NCBI GenBank assembly: GCA_040382095.1
Contig: JBEIGB010000166.1
Location: 1 to 5,017, forward strand
DNA length: 5,017 nt
Direction: 5' to 3'
From: JADJPL01 sp040382095
GTDB taxonomy: Bacteria > Bacteroidota > Bacteroidia > Chitinophagales > Saprospiraceae
The position numbers and the translations under genes were made by a program. The notes below the pieces were generated by a model, which was not told the origin of the DNA, did no database searches, and was given only the letters and a program-made list of their open reading frames with translations. Below, piece by piece: positions 4,980-5,017 of the stretch; position 1 is the first letter of the stretch, and every line of letters starts with the position of its first letter.

Positions 4980-5017
4980 TATGAGGTTGTGTAAAAAGTA
5001 TGGGGTTGTGTAAAAAG
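4980..5017 (+). repeat. Two tandem 19-bp repeats at the window edge
   Basis: TATGAGGTTGTGTAAAAAG at 4980-4998 is followed with no gap by TATGGGGTTGTGTAAAAAG at 4999-5017, with one mismatch. Both contain the 14-base motif also found at 69-82 and, inverted, at 234-247. The array runs into the window end, so the copy number is unknown. Confidence 0.9.

Overview
The window looks like chromosomal DNA of a member of the Bacteroidota, perhaps a Saprospiraceae- or Chitinophagaceae-like lineage. The evidence is that all three proteins are of a Bacteroidota type, the start codons lack Shine-Dalgarno sequences and sit behind A-rich leaders, and one promoter element matches the Bacteroidota -7 consensus TAnnTTTG exactly. 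The genus cannot be fixed from the sequence alone.

Layout: positions 1-324 hold no gene but a dense cluster of palindromes and repeats. Positions 325-2904 (minus) encode a large exported M14-family zinc carboxypeptidase with a C-terminal glutamine-amidotransferase-like domain. After a 168-base gap, 3073-4251 (minus) encodes a complete acetyl-CoA acetyltransferase (thiolase). A 241-base divergent intergenic region (4252-4492) carries a 20-base near-palindrome on the thiolase side, a promoter candidate for the rightward gene and a possible 43-codon upstream ORF. Positions 4493-4855 (plus) encode a small DgkA-type lipid kinase. From 4880 to the window end the repeat cluster returns in the opposite orientation.

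The three genes show no obvious shared pathway: envelope or periplasmic peptide degradation, acyl-CoA metabolism and membrane lipid phosphorylation. They read as ordinary housekeeping genes. No defence, CRISPR, phage or transposase gene is visible.

The part worth attention is the repeat system on both flanks. A short hairpin module occurs three times: twice directly on the left and once inverted on the right. In two of the copies it abuts a 65-67-base palindrome whose sequence differs between copies but whose long stem and 7-base loop are kept. A 14-base motif GGTTGTGTAAAAAG occurs four times exactly (one copy inverted), and a decayed version lies in the dgkA leader. On both flanks the module follows the 3' end of the neighbouring gene in the same relative orientation, so it may act as a dispersed terminator or mRNA-end structure. 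It may also be a non-autonomous mobile element.
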